Part shown: one piece after another, positions 35,649 through 44,285 of the stretch
Numbering within the stretch: the stretch's first letter is position 1
Layout of the letters: each line of letters starts with the position of its first letter
Assembly: GCF_002993325.1 (NCBI RefSeq)
Contig: NZ_PVNO01000031.1
Coordinates: 310,001 to 374,000, forward strand
Source of the DNA: Alteromonas gracilis
Lineage (GTDB): Bacteria; Pseudomonadota; Gammaproteobacteria; Enterobacterales; Alteromonadaceae
Length of the DNA: 64,000 nucleotides
Direction: 5' to 3'
Notes under the pieces: generated by a model
Seen by the model: the letters and a program-made list of their open reading frames with translations, nothing else
Told to the model about the DNA's origin: nothing
Database searches by the model: none
Program-made: the position numbers and the translations under genes

Positions 35649-38057
35649 TTAGAACTGTGCTTTAAATGCTATGCCGTAGTAACGGTCTGCATCTCGAGGA
35701 ATTTGATAACGGAAGTTGTCACCGCTATATGTGGTTGCATAGCTTTCGTCTAACAGATTTTTAGCAATCAAAGATACACGGAAAGCGTCGTCTTTGAATG
35801 AGAAACTAACACTAGCATTAAGCATGCTGTAGTCAGGTAGCAATGAGTGCGGATTAAATTCACCTGTGTTACCCGGAAGGTCAGAATACTGTTCATCGGT
35901 GTAGATGTAAGACGCGTTGTAATAAACGTTAAAACCATGCTCTGTTTCCATAAAATACTCAGCTGTTAGTGAGTACTTCATGTCAGGCGAGAAAGGCACA
36001 TCAAGACCTGAACGGTCAGTACATGTTGCCTCTTCGGGACAATTAAACTTGTCAATTTCTGCTTTGGTATATGCAGCACCACCGATAAGGGTTAAGTTGT
36101 CAGTAGCGTTCCACATCATGTCAAGCTCAATGCCTTGAGTGGTAACATCACCAGCATTAGTAAGACGGGTAATACACGCACCGTCTGAACAGTCAAAGTT
36201 GTTCGCTTGGAAGCCTTCAATGTCGGTACTAAAGAGCGCAACGTTTAGTAGCAAATCACGACTTGCGTACTTATAGCCTATTTCGAACGCGTCAGATTCT
36301 TCAGCACCAATAGGTCTGCCGTCGTTCGCTGGATTGAAGTTATAGTAAACGTTGAAACCAGGGCCTTTGTATCCTTGTGAGTAAGTTGCATAAACCATCT
36401 GGTTTTGGTCCAGGTCGTATTGAAGACCAACACGGCCAGACAGATTGGTTTCATCTACCACACCTTCTGCGTCAGTGTTTTCGGTAGCAGGGCGCACACC
36501 AACACCACGACGACCATATTCATCATTACTGATGCGACGATGCTTATAAGACACTTCGTCATCGGTATAGCGAAGACCGAAGATAAGACGCATATCATCA
36601 GTTAAGTCATAAGTTCCGTCGCCATATACCGCCCAGTTATTAAATTCGGTACTCATAAATGCGGTGGCAGAAACAATATCGTTTGCATTGCACGATACAC
36701 CTAATGAATCAGCGTAAGCGTCTAAGTCTGATAGTGCGGCACTTAGGTCGTCACCCGATAAATTGTTTTGTGCGTAAAACGAAAGTGCATCACCAAGTTG
36801 GCCTGCATTATTCTGGCAGCTCGCATCGCGGGTAAAGTTGCGTTCTGAATCCATGTTCCAGTAGAACATACCAGCTAGGAAGTTAAATGGGCCAGACAGG
36901 TTTGAAGCAACACGGAATTCTTGAGAAAACTGACTCCACTCTTGCTCACCTACATCGTGTAATTGGAATGGTACGCCAAATACAGGTTGGTCGCTGTCGC
37001 CAGCAATCGAGGTGAAGTCACCTTCACGGAATTCAGTATTTTCCCACGAACGCTGAGCGGTGATTGAAGTGAACGTATAATCGCCAACGGTTTTATCAAC
37101 CTGAACAGAGAAGGCTGAGTGGTCGTCAATAGTACGAGACTCAAAGTCATGGTCAATTTGACGCTGCTCTAAATCAATACCGTCAGCAATAGTCGCGCTG
37201 CTAGGCGCAGCTTCTGAATCTGGATTACGACCGCTTGATACGCCCTCTAAGTCAGCACAGCAATCGTCATCAGCACTGTAAAATTCGCTGATAAATTTTA
37301 CTTTTAAATCGTTGGTTGGTTCATAGAGTACTACTGCACGCGCACCTTCGCGGTCATAGCCGTTTACCGTTTCGTTGTTGTAAACGTTGTCGATGTAGCC
37401 GTCGAATTTACCTTGGAAGACAGTCAGGCTAGCTGAAAGGTCGTCGGTTAAACCGCCGCTCACCGTGCCTTTTAAACGATATTCATTGTCTTGGTAAAAT
37501 TCTGTAGAAAGGCTACCCGTTAGCTCTTGTGAAGGATCTTTTGTGGTGATGTTGACTACACCGGCTGAAGCATTTTTACCGAAAAGCGTACCTTGGGGAC
37601 CGCGCAACACTTCAATACGATCAACGTCATAGAGGTCAGCGAAAGCTTGCCCTGAACGGCCTAGTACCACACCATCTACCACTGTCGCCACACTTGGCTC
37701 GGCAGCGATACTAAATGAAATTGTGCCAATACCACGAACGGTTAGTGCAGAGTTACGGGTTGTTGTACCTTTGCGGAAGCTTACCGATGGAACAAGCGCT
37801 TGAAGATTTTCAACATTGTTTGCGAAAGCCGATTCTATCTGGTCACCACGCAATACGGATACTGCAACAGGGACGTCGCTAATACTTTGTACACGTTTCT
37901 GTGAGGTAACGACAATTTGCTCGAATGACTTGTCGTCTTTAGCTGTTTCAGTTTGTTTGGTTTCTGCATCTTGCGCATAGCCATTTGCGTGAAGCAGCAA
38001 GCCAGATGTCATAGCAAGGGTTACCGCCTTACTAATGATCGATCTTTTTGTATTCAT
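35649..38057 (-). CDS. TonB-dependent receptor of the sulfosugar locus
   Basis: 802 residues, signal peptide to about residue 28 (GLLLHANGYAQ). The plug has EQIVVTSQKR (TonB box region), LQALVPSVSF, LTVRGIGTISFS, VVDGVVLGRSGQ and VLRGPQGTLFGKNASAG, and the barrel ends GIAFKAQF. This is the general small-ligand receptor type, distinct from the two TIGR01782-type receptors of the beta-glucan locus. It lies 274 nt downstream of the symporter gene on the same strand but has its own promoter region with a 28-bp palindrome and a GntR-type operator (38231). It probably carries the locus substrate, proposed to be a sulfoquinovosyl compound, across the outer membrane. Confidence 0.93.
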   Translation of the reverse strand: MNTKRSIISKAVTLAMTSGLLLHANGYAQDAETKQTETAKDDKSFEQIVVTSQKRVQSISDVPVAVSVLRGDQIESAFANNVENLQALVPSVSFRKGTTTRNSALTVRGIGTISFSIAAEPSVATVVDGVVLGRSGQAFADLYDVDRIEVLRGPQGTLFGKNASAGVVNITTKDPSQELTGSLSTEFYQDNEYRLKGTVSGGLTDDLSASLTVFQGKFDGYIDNVYNNETVNGYDREGARAVVLYEPTNDLKVKFISEFYSADDDCCADLEGVSSGRNPDSEAAPSSATIADGIDLEQRQIDHDFESRTIDDHSAFSVQVDKTVGDYTFTSITAQRSWENTEFREGDFTSIAGDSDQPVFGVPFQLHDVGEQEWSQFSQEFRVASNLSGPFNFLAGMFYWNMDSERNFTRDASCQNNAGQLGDALSFYAQNNLSGDDLSAALSDLDAYADSLGVSCNANDIVSATAFMSTEFNNWAVYGDGTYDLTDDMRLIFGLRYTDDEVSYKHRRISNDEYGRRGVGVRPATENTDAEGVVDETNLSGRVGLQYDLDQNQMVYATYSQGYKGPGFNVYYNFNPANDGRPIGAEESDAFEIGYKYASRDLLLNVALFSTDIEGFQANNFDCSDGACITRLTNAGDVTTQGIELDMMWNATDNLTLIGGAAYTKAEIDKFNCPEEATCTDRSGLDVPFSPDMKYSLTAEYFMETEHGFNVYYNASYIYTDEQYSDLPGNTGEFNPHSLLPDYSMLNASVSFSFKDDAFRVSLIAKNLLDESYATTYSGDNFRYQIPRDADRYYGIAFKAQF

Positions 38058-38203
38058 GTTGTTCTCCAGGGTCTTTCGCTTATCTCGCTCTAACTAACAA
38101 TGGCCAACACTTTTTTTGATATATCAACCGTTGTAAGTAGACGGTGCTTGGTTTTTATTTTTAGTACGTAGGGTACAGCGCTACGCGAATTTCTATTTGA
38201 AGA

Positions 38204-38231
38204 ACTAGATAAAAGATATCTTTTATCTAGT
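38204..38231. repeat. 28-bp perfect palindrome in the TonB receptor promoter region
   Basis: Two 14-nt half sites, ACTAGATAAAAGAT and its exact reverse complement, with no spacer, immediately abutting the GntR-type operator at 38231. It could be an operator for a dimeric or tetrameric regulator, or a cruciform-forming stem. No other copy was seen in the window. Confidence 0.85.
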
Positions 38232-38246
38232 GTCTTATATAAGAGT
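38231..38246. promoter_or_regulatory. GntR-type operator A (TonB receptor promoter)
   Basis: TGTCTTATATAAGAGT, 14 of 16 positions like the perfect palindrome at 42160, about 174 nt upstream of the receptor ATG. Probably bound by the GntR protein encoded at 43165. Confidence 0.75.
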
Positions 38247-38331
38247 GATTAAGTTAAACAATTGTTAAGTCGTTTGCAAACGTTATGTTAATTTTTTCGT
38301 GTTTTTTCTATACAGAACTAAAATGTTTGGC

Positions 38332-40059
38332 TTATGCGGGCTGCGAGGTTAGACGCTCTAAACCTCGCTCATATCTTACACGCCACCATTTAAGGCTTAG
38401 TCCAATTGCGACAAAACATGTCGCCCATAATCCAATAAGTGCCGGAATAAAGGCGCTGCTAACACCACCCACAAAGCCTACAGGAGAGAACATCAGGTAC
38501 AGTGTTGCAATAAGGCCAACAAGCACAATGGCGCACGGTATCGCATAGCGCCACGGGGTCATATTAACTTCGGCTTTGGGCGTAAAGTGCCATGGTGTCG
38601 CCATTGGGTAAAGCTTGCCTATCGTTAACATAATGGCCAGTTCGATAGCGAATAAGATGGCATAAATATGAATGAAGTTGATATCGACTTCCCATACGAA
38701 CTTAAGCAGTCCATAAGCGATGACGTGGAAAATAATGGCCACTTTTGCGGCTAGGGCAGGTACTTTCTTTGTAAACAAACCAACCAGTACAATGGTGATT
38801 ACAGGGATATTGTAGAACCCAGTGAATATACGAATGATTTGCCACAATCCCTCTGGAGCAAACATAAGCAACGGCGCAGTAATAAAGGAAAGAACCGCAA
38901 TAACAATACTGGTGATTTTGGCAACGCGTATTAGCTTTTCGTCACTTACTTTATTCTTCTTGAAGGGTTTATATACATCCAAGCAAAAGAGGGTGGCTGC
39001 ACTGTTAAGTAAAGAATTAAAAGAGCTAAACACCGCACCCAGCAGGACCGCTAAAAAGAAGCCTGACAAATATTGTGGCAGCACATCTTTCACCAAGTGA
39101 GGGTAGGCTAGATCGATAGTTTGAAGATTTTCGTCTTGATACAGGTGGTATGCGATTACGCCTGGCAGCATCATCATAAAAGGCACTAGCACTTTAAAGT
39201 AGCCTGAGAATAATACGCCTTTTTGGCCTTCAACCAGATTTTTTGCCCCAAGAGTACGCTGAATCACGTATTGGTTTGTACCCCAATAAAACAGATTAGC
39301 TAAGATCATACCGGTAAAAATAGTACCGAAGGGGACAGGGTCGTCGGGTCCACCTATAGCATTGAGCTTTTCAGTTTCCGTTGTAGCAATAGTAGATAGA
39401 CCTTGGCTAAAGCTGCCGTCGCCCAATGCAACCAAGCCTAAAACTGGAACCAGTAAACCCACAATTAAAAGGCCCACACCGTTGATGGTATCTGATACTG
39501 CCACTGCCTTTAAACCACCAAAAATAGCGTAGAGCGCGCCTATGGTGCCAACAATCACAATGGTCATAACTAAGCCTACTTCATAACTTACGTTAAAGAG
39601 GCCTGGTACATCAAAAAGCCGAAGTACGGCAATAGAGCCAGAGTAAAGTACCGACGGAATAGTTACTAATGAATAGCCCACCATAAATAGAACAACCGTC
39701 ATCCTACGTACGCTATCGTCAAATCGGTCGCGCAAAAACTCAGGCAAGGTGGAGAAAGCGCCTGCTAAATAACGGGGTAAGAAAATAAGCGCCATGATAA
39801 TGGTAGAGATGCCTGCAGTGACTTCCCATGCCATCGCACTTAAATTGTAGCCAAAAGCAGAGCCATTTAAGCCAATAAGCTGCTCTGCGGAAAGGTTAGT
39901 AAGGATCATGGACCCGGCAATAAAAGTGCCGGTAAGCCCTCTTCCAGCAAGGAAGTAACCGTCTTGCGTGTTTACTTCCCCTTTAGTTTTCATGTAAGAA
40001 ATAACGGCAACCAGTGCCATAAACGCCATGCATGATAGCAGGGTAAGGGTGATATCCAT
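38332..40059 (-). CDS. Sodium:solute symporter (SSS/SLC5 family, sugar-type)
   Basis: 575 residues, about 14 membrane helices. SLC5 features are GYFLAGRGLTGTFIAGSMI at the first helices, LSAEQLIGLNGSAFGY, FLPRYL, and TLPEFLRDRFDDSVRR. It couples Na+ entry to uptake of a sugar or related solute. It is 16 nt downstream of the GH31 gene, so the two form one operon behind operator B at 42160. In this locus its probable load is a sulfoquinovoside or its product after outer-membrane import (inference). Confidence 0.92.
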   Translation of the reverse strand: MDITLTLLSCMAFMALVAVISYMKTKGEVNTQDGYFLAGRGLTGTFIAGSMILTNLSAEQLIGLNGSAFGYNLSAMAWEVTAGISTIIMALIFLPRYLAGAFSTLPEFLRDRFDDSVRRMTVVLFMVGYSLVTIPSVLYSGSIAVLRLFDVPGLFNVSYEVGLVMTIVIVGTIGALYAIFGGLKAVAVSDTINGVGLLIVGLLVPVLGLVALGDGSFSQGLSTIATTETEKLNAIGGPDDPVPFGTIFTGMILANLFYWGTNQYVIQRTLGAKNLVEGQKGVLFSGYFKVLVPFMMMLPGVIAYHLYQDENLQTIDLAYPHLVKDVLPQYLSGFFLAVLLGAVFSSFNSLLNSAATLFCLDVYKPFKKNKVSDEKLIRVAKITSIVIAVLSFITAPLLMFAPEGLWQIIRIFTGFYNIPVITIVLVGLFTKKVPALAAKVAIIFHVIAYGLLKFVWEVDINFIHIYAILFAIELAIMLTIGKLYPMATPWHFTPKAEVNMTPWRYAIPCAIVLVGLIATLYLMFSPVGFVGGVSSAFIPALIGLWATCFVAIGLSLKWWRVRYERGLERLTSQPA

Positions 40060-40075
40060 GTACTGCTCCTATTCG

Positions 40076-42142
40076 CTATGCTGGCCAGTGTGTCGTCTTT
40101 GACATATCCATATCGGTATGTTGAACATCTGGGCCCATGACAATGCGACTGCCTTTTTGGATGAACACTGCCACATCATTAAGTGCAAGTATTTCTTCCT
40201 TATATTGTTCTCCTTGCACGACGTCATCGGTACCAAAACGCACCCATTCACCTTTTGGCAAGTAGTACTTAATTTTTCCGCCAGGCACAACACAAGGTAC
40301 GACAAGTAAATCATCACCGCACATAAATTGTTGTTCAAAACTGTGAGAAAGCGGCTGATCAGGAAAGGCTAACGCCATGGCGCGCTGAACTGGAAGGCCC
40401 GTAAGAGATGCCTTTTCTGCGGTTTCTTTTAAATAAGGAATAAGCTTGTAGCGTAGCTTTAATGCGTTAAACACTGCATCTGAAGCTTCATCACCATAAG
40501 ACCAGGGTTCGCGAGGACCAATGCCGTGCAATCGCATGTGTGCGCTAAATACCGACGCTTGCGCCCATCTGACATATAGCTCTGCATCTCGGGTATCTTT
40601 GTAAAAACCACCGATATCCGTGGCGAAAAAAGGTCCGCCTGACATTCCCCAAGACAGGCTGCCACGAATACTTGCTGCGAGCCCGTGCCAATCGGCTTGT
40701 GGATCGCCGCCCCACTGTGAAGGATAACGCTGGCTTCCCGTCCATGCTGAACGGCTAAATAAGAACGGGCCAGTTTTGCAGTAAGCCTCGGCCGCCTCAT
40801 AGACACAGCGGTTGTAGAGCATACTGTAAACGTTGTGCAGACGATTGCCTGAATCACCGCTGTAAGACAGCATATTGTCGTCTTCTAGCTGCTCGCCAAA
40901 GTCGGCTTTGATCATGTCTACGCCAAGATCAAAAAGCGGTTTATGCGAGGTTTTCCAAAACTCGTAAGCTTCGGGATTAGTAAAGTCTAAAATACCTGAG
41001 TCTGGTAGCGGTGTAAGTACCTCACCAAATGGGCTTAAATCCCATTCATAGCGATACGCTTCGCCAGTGCGTTTGTCTTTTATCAGCCAGCCTTTTTCTG
41101 CAGCTTTTTTATAGAGTGGGTTTTTCACTGAAATCATGGGGTATTCCCATACGCAGATTTTGAAACCTAGGGCTTTAAGCTCATCAATAACCGGCTGTGG
41201 ATCTTCGTAGCGCTTAGGGTCCCACTCAAAAGCAAAGCGGGTATCGGTGTCTTGCCATGCGCGGCCATCGAGTGTTATTACATCGCAAGGCATATTCTTT
41301 TCGCGCACCTCTCGGGCAACGGCGAGTAGCTCATCAGCATCTTTATAATATGCCTTAGAAAGAATGACGCCCAAACTCCACGTAGGCGGCGTTGGCGCAA
41401 AGCCTGTTAATTCGCTGTAGGTTTGAAGGCTTTTAGCTGGCGAGTCTTGATGGAACAAGAATATGTCGAGTACTTCATCTTCAACCAAGCACACATACGC
41501 TCGCTGTGACCAGAGCGCATATCCTACACCATGAGTAACGGGAGCAGGCGTGTGTACAAAAAGGTTCCAACCTTCTGGGCTCCACGCGTAAGGCGTATTT
41601 TTGTATGACTTCTCTGCGTTTACGCCCAAGGCATCATGATTGTACGAGCGAATAAGTTGGCCGCGTTTATCAAGCTTGCCCCATTTCTCGCCAAGTCCAT
41701 AAACAGCTTCGTCGTAGCTTAGCTCTAAACTTACTAACCAACCCTTGTCAGTTTTAGCAAACGGCGGTAAGCGATGCTGTCGCACAAAGTGGCCGTCAGT
41801 GGCGCTTTGCTGAACTAAAACGTCATTTTTATATAGTTTGAAATGAAGAGGAGCGGCAAAAATTTCTAATCGATAGTCACCTGCTGCCAGAGTACTGTGA
41901 GACTTATCACCGGAAAGTACCAATGTTTGTCTATCGGGTGCTTGTGTAAGCATTCCAAAGTCATCAGTTATGTTTGCATCACTTTGAATACGTAAACCAA
42001 ACTGGCTGATACTTAGGCTCAACTCGCCGTGTTGCGTAGGGACGATAAGTGTTTTATCGTCAGACAAAAAGGGCTGCTCAGTAATGTCAGCGGCTTTAAT
42101 ATCGTTCCAATCTGGCTCAGTTACACAAAAAGCGTTACTCAT
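40076..42142 (-). CDS. GH31 alpha-glycosidase, candidate sulfoquinovosidase or alpha-xylosidase-like
   Basis: 688 residues, no signal peptide, so cytoplasmic. Catalytic residues: Asp414 nucleophile in MIKADFGEQ and Asp480 acid/base in QWGGDPQADW. The frame around residues 285-335 (CDVITLDGR ... FEWDPKRYEDP ... LGFKICVW) is like YicI-type alpha-xylosidases, but Arg302 in TRFAFEW stands where, by my hand alignment from memory, YicI has Trp and the E. coli sulfoquinovosidase YihQ has its sulfonate-binding Arg. With sulfur-handling genes around it, it may release sulfoquinovose from sulfoquinovosyl glycerol; alpha-xylosidase or alpha-glucosidase remain possible. First gene of the operon with the symporter; operator B lies 18 nt upstream. 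Confidence 0.9.
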   Translation of the reverse strand: MSNAFCVTEPDWNDIKAADITEQPFLSDDKTLIVPTQHGELSLSISQFGLRIQSDANITDDFGMLTQAPDRQTLVLSGDKSHSTLAAGDYRLEIFAAPLHFKLYKNDVLVQQSATDGHFVRQHRLPPFAKTDKGWLVSLELSYDEAVYGLGEKWGKLDKRGQLIRSYNHDALGVNAEKSYKNTPYAWSPEGWNLFVHTPAPVTHGVGYALWSQRAYVCLVEDEVLDIFLFHQDSPAKSLQTYSELTGFAPTPPTWSLGVILSKAYYKDADELLAVAREVREKNMPCDVITLDGRAWQDTDTRFAFEWDPKRYEDPQPVIDELKALGFKICVWEYPMISVKNPLYKKAAEKGWLIKDKRTGEAYRYEWDLSPFGEVLTPLPDSGILDFTNPEAYEFWKTSHKPLFDLGVDMIKADFGEQLEDDNMLSYSGDSGNRLHNVYSMLYNRCVYEAAEAYCKTGPFLFSRSAWTGSQRYPSQWGGDPQADWHGLAASIRGSLSWGMSGGPFFATDIGGFYKDTRDAELYVRWAQASVFSAHMRLHGIGPREPWSYGDEASDAVFNALKLRYKLIPYLKETAEKASLTGLPVQRAMALAFPDQPLSHSFEQQFMCGDDLLVVPCVVPGGKIKYYLPKGEWVRFGTDDVVQGEQYKEEILALNDVAVFIQKGSRIVMGPDVQHTDMDMSKTTHWPA

Positions 42143-42159
42143 TTTTACATTACCCTTGA

Positions 42160-42175
42160 TGTCTTATATAAGACA
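42160..42175. promoter_or_regulatory. GntR-type operator B (GH31-symporter operon)
   Basis: TGTCTTATATAAGACA, a perfect 16-bp palindrome (18 bp counting flanking A and T), 18 nt upstream of the GH31 ATG where it would block transcription start or elongation. Best copy of the motif found at 38231 and 44183. Confidence 0.85.
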
Positions 42176-42313
42176 TAAGTTAATGAAATGTAACTTAGGT
42201 GTCAATCTGCAATTAGTAAATTATGAAGATTTAGATTCGGGGTGGCTTCGCTGTGATGCGTTTGTAGCTTATTAAGTTCTGTTCCTTATCACTGAAGTTT
42301 GGGTTAAAAGGGC

Positions 42314-43066
42314 TTAAAAGCTTATGTTTTTCACAATTAGCGTAACGCCACTTAGCGCGAGCATGGTTAACGCCAGTAATCTCACTGAAGATGCTGACAC
42401 TCGCGCAGCCAGCACGCGGCCTACTCGTGTAAATATAAGAATGACTGGCACTGCGAGTAGTGCAGAAATCACAACGTCTATCGAGGGGAGTGTGCCGAAA
42501 GGTACTATGGCAAGACGTATCAATGCGGTTACGCTAAATACGGCCAACAATGTAGTGCGTATTTCATTTATCGGCCATGTTTGACGATAACACTGAAACA
42601 CCACAGGAGGGCCAAAGGTCGAGAAAAGACCGCCGAGCAGCCCTCCTAAGGCGCCCGCAATAGAGAAACCAAAAGCGCGGCCTGATGGTTGTACTTGTTT
42701 TCTCTTTATTAAAAGTAGGCCGCAGCAGCTTAAAATAGCGAAGCCTAGTAACAGGTTTAACCACGTAGCCATACCTATCGATAAGTATTCTAGTAGCGCA
42801 TAACCAATCGCCATAAAAGGAATGCCGCTAATAAGTATTATTTTAAATGCACGCGAATTAATTTGGTTACGATTTTTGGCAACTAAGCTAACCGAATTAA
42901 AAAGGCTTAAAAAGCTCACCATAAATGTTGTCGCGGTAAGCGGCATAATGCCGAATAAGGTAAAGCTAGATACCACCATTAACCCAAACCCAAACCCGCT
43001 AAGGGTTTGCAGGAGCGTCGCAAGACCTAGCAGCGCAAACATGGGCAGCATTGTTTCCAAAAGCAT
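42314..43066 (-). CDS. TauE/SafE (TSUP) family exporter, candidate sulfite exporter
   Basis: 250 residues, about eight membrane helices. The start (LLGLATLLQTLSGFGFGLM) and the mirrored second half (GALGGLLGGLFSTFGPPVVFQCY) are the two inverted TauE/SafE repeats. Members export sulfite, sulfoacetate or other organosulfur anions. In a locus proposed to release sulfite from a sulfosugar it is a natural detoxification route. It is divergent from the GntR gene, with a CRP-like site between them. Confidence 0.88.
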   Translation of the reverse strand: MLLETMLPMFALLGLATLLQTLSGFGFGLMVVSSFTLFGIMPLTATTFMVSFLSLFNSVSLVAKNRNQINSRAFKIILISGIPFMAIGYALLEYLSIGMATWLNLLLGFAILSCCGLLLIKRKQVQPSGRAFGFSIAGALGGLLGGLFSTFGPPVVFQCYRQTWPINEIRTTLLAVFSVTALIRLAIVPFGTLPSIDVVISALLAVPVILIFTRVGRVLAARVSASSVRLLALTMLALSGVTLIVKNISF

Positions 43067-43087
43067 TTACGTTATTCCTATGATGTA

Positions 43088-43103
43088 TGTGATTTAAATC
43101 AAA
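43088..43103. promoter_or_regulatory. CRP-like site between TSUP and GntR genes
   Basis: TGTGATTTAAATCAAA fits TGTGA-N6-TCACA at 9 of 10 informative positions and contains a perfect 12-bp palindrome TGATTTAAATCA. It lies in the 98-nt divergent gap, 21 nt from the TSUP ATG and 61 nt from the GntR ATG, consistent with catabolite control. Confidence 0.5.
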
Positions 43104-43164
43104 AATGCGCTATAACTCTTGTGTATGATATAAAAACAAAAATTAAGCATTTAGGTTAGGGTTC

Positions 43165-43914
43165 ATGTCTTCATCTCAATTCGATCACAAACTCAGCGGT
43201 CCAAGTCTTGCCTTTCAGCCTCTATACCAACAGGTAGCTGAATATATCAAGCAGCTTATAGTTGAGCGTCGATGGCAACCCGGTGAAATGCTGCCTAGTG
43301 AGTTCAAACTTGCTGATGAATTCAACGTGAGTCAGGGAACGGTTCGCAAAGCGTTAACACTGCTTACTGACACTAAAATTGTAACCCGCAGGCAAGGCGT
43401 TGGTACATTCGTTTCTGAACATACCGCTCAAGATGCATTATTTCGTTTCTTTCCATTGCAAGCCGACGGAAAGGGTGCTGACTTACCTAAAGCAGAGCTA
43501 ATAAGCAAAGAGCTGGTAGAGCCTAATGAAACGGTACAGGGGGCCCTTGCTTTAACGGCAAAGGATAAAACCGTGAAGCTTAAACGCAGGCGCATACTAG
43601 AAAACGAATTTTGTATGCTAGAGACTATTTTCCTGCCTTCCAAAATGTTTCTTGATATCGAAAAACGTGAAGACATTCCTCACACGTTGTACCATTTTTA
43701 TCAGACTGACTATAACCAAACTGTTTTTAAAACCCGTGACAGCATCAAGGCTGTTCTTGCGTCAAAAAGTGATGCGAAAAGCTTGGGTATTGAAAAAGGA
43801 ACACCATTACTTTTGGTCACCCGCGTTACTGAATCTATTGACGGCAAGTTAATTGAGTATCGCGAAAGTAAGTGCAGAACCGACCATTATCATTATCAAG
43901 TTGAACTTGATTAA
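43165..43914 (+). CDS. GntR-family (HutC/UTRA) transcriptional regulator of the sulfosugar locus
   Basis: 249 residues. Winged HTH at residues about 18-85 (LYQQVAEYIKQLIVERRWQP, LPSEFKLADEFNVSQGTVRKAL, RRQGVGTFVS) and a UTRA effector domain to the end (KLKRRRILENEFCMLETIFL ... LLLVTRVTESIDGKLIEYRES). HutC-type regulators bind short palindromes and respond to sugars or sugar phosphates. Three TGTCTTATATAAGACA-like sites at 38231, 42160 and 44183 lie before the receptor, GH31 and reductase genes and are proposed targets. No site was seen in front of its own gene, which has the CRP-like site instead. A 371-nt gap follows. Confidence 0.93.
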   Translation: MSSSQFDHKLSGPSLAFQPLYQQVAEYIKQLIVERRWQPGEMLPSEFKLADEFNVSQGTVRKALTLLTDTKIVTRRQGVGTFVSEHTAQDALFRFFPLQADGKGADLPKAELISKELVEPNETVQGALALTAKDKTVKLKRRRILENEFCMLETIFLPSKMFLDIEKREDIPHTLYHFYQTDYNQTVFKTRDSIKAVLASKSDAKSLGIEKGTPLLLVTRVTESIDGKLIEYRESKCRTDHYHYQVELD

Positions 43915-43950
43915 TTTGATACACCCTAAGGAACCTCCAGGCTGAGTCAT

Positions 43951-44040
43951 CTAGACGGTGGCTTTGCGCTTTTCGCTTACATTATCTTCTGTTTTGCTTC
44001 TTCTGTCGCTCATTCTTCACGCTAGAAAGCCGCCCCCTAG
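43951..44040. repeat. Imperfect 90-bp inverted repeat in the GntR-AKR gap
   Basis: Outer CTAG/CTAG and inner GGTGGCTTT (43957-43965) with AAAGCCGCC (44026-44034, one G-U pair), separated by a pyrimidine-rich loop. It lies in the 371-nt gap 43915-44285, which holds no gene. It may be a terminator for the GntR gene or a decayed miniature element; the only other signal there is operator C at 44183. Confidence 0.4.
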
Positions 44041-44182
44041 GTTGCTACTACTCTAAGTTACCCACGGCCTGAATTAAAAAGCTTACGGCATGTATCAATT
44101 CAGGTACCTTGATGCTAGCGCTAATCTTTTTATTTAGCTTGTTAACAGTTTGTTGACATAACAATGTCTGTGTAATAACTTA

Positions 44183-44198
44183 TGTCTTATACAAGACT
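44183..44198. promoter_or_regulatory. GntR-type operator C (AKR-dioxygenase operon)
   Basis: TGTCTTATACAAGACT, two mismatches from operator B, 88 nt upstream of the AKR ATG at 44286. Confidence 0.75.
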
Positions 44199-44285
44199 AA
44201 AGTTTGAAGCTGAATTTATACAAGAGCATACTGATAAAGTAAAACAAATTAGCTTAATGCAACAAATTCTAAGGTGAATGAAACA

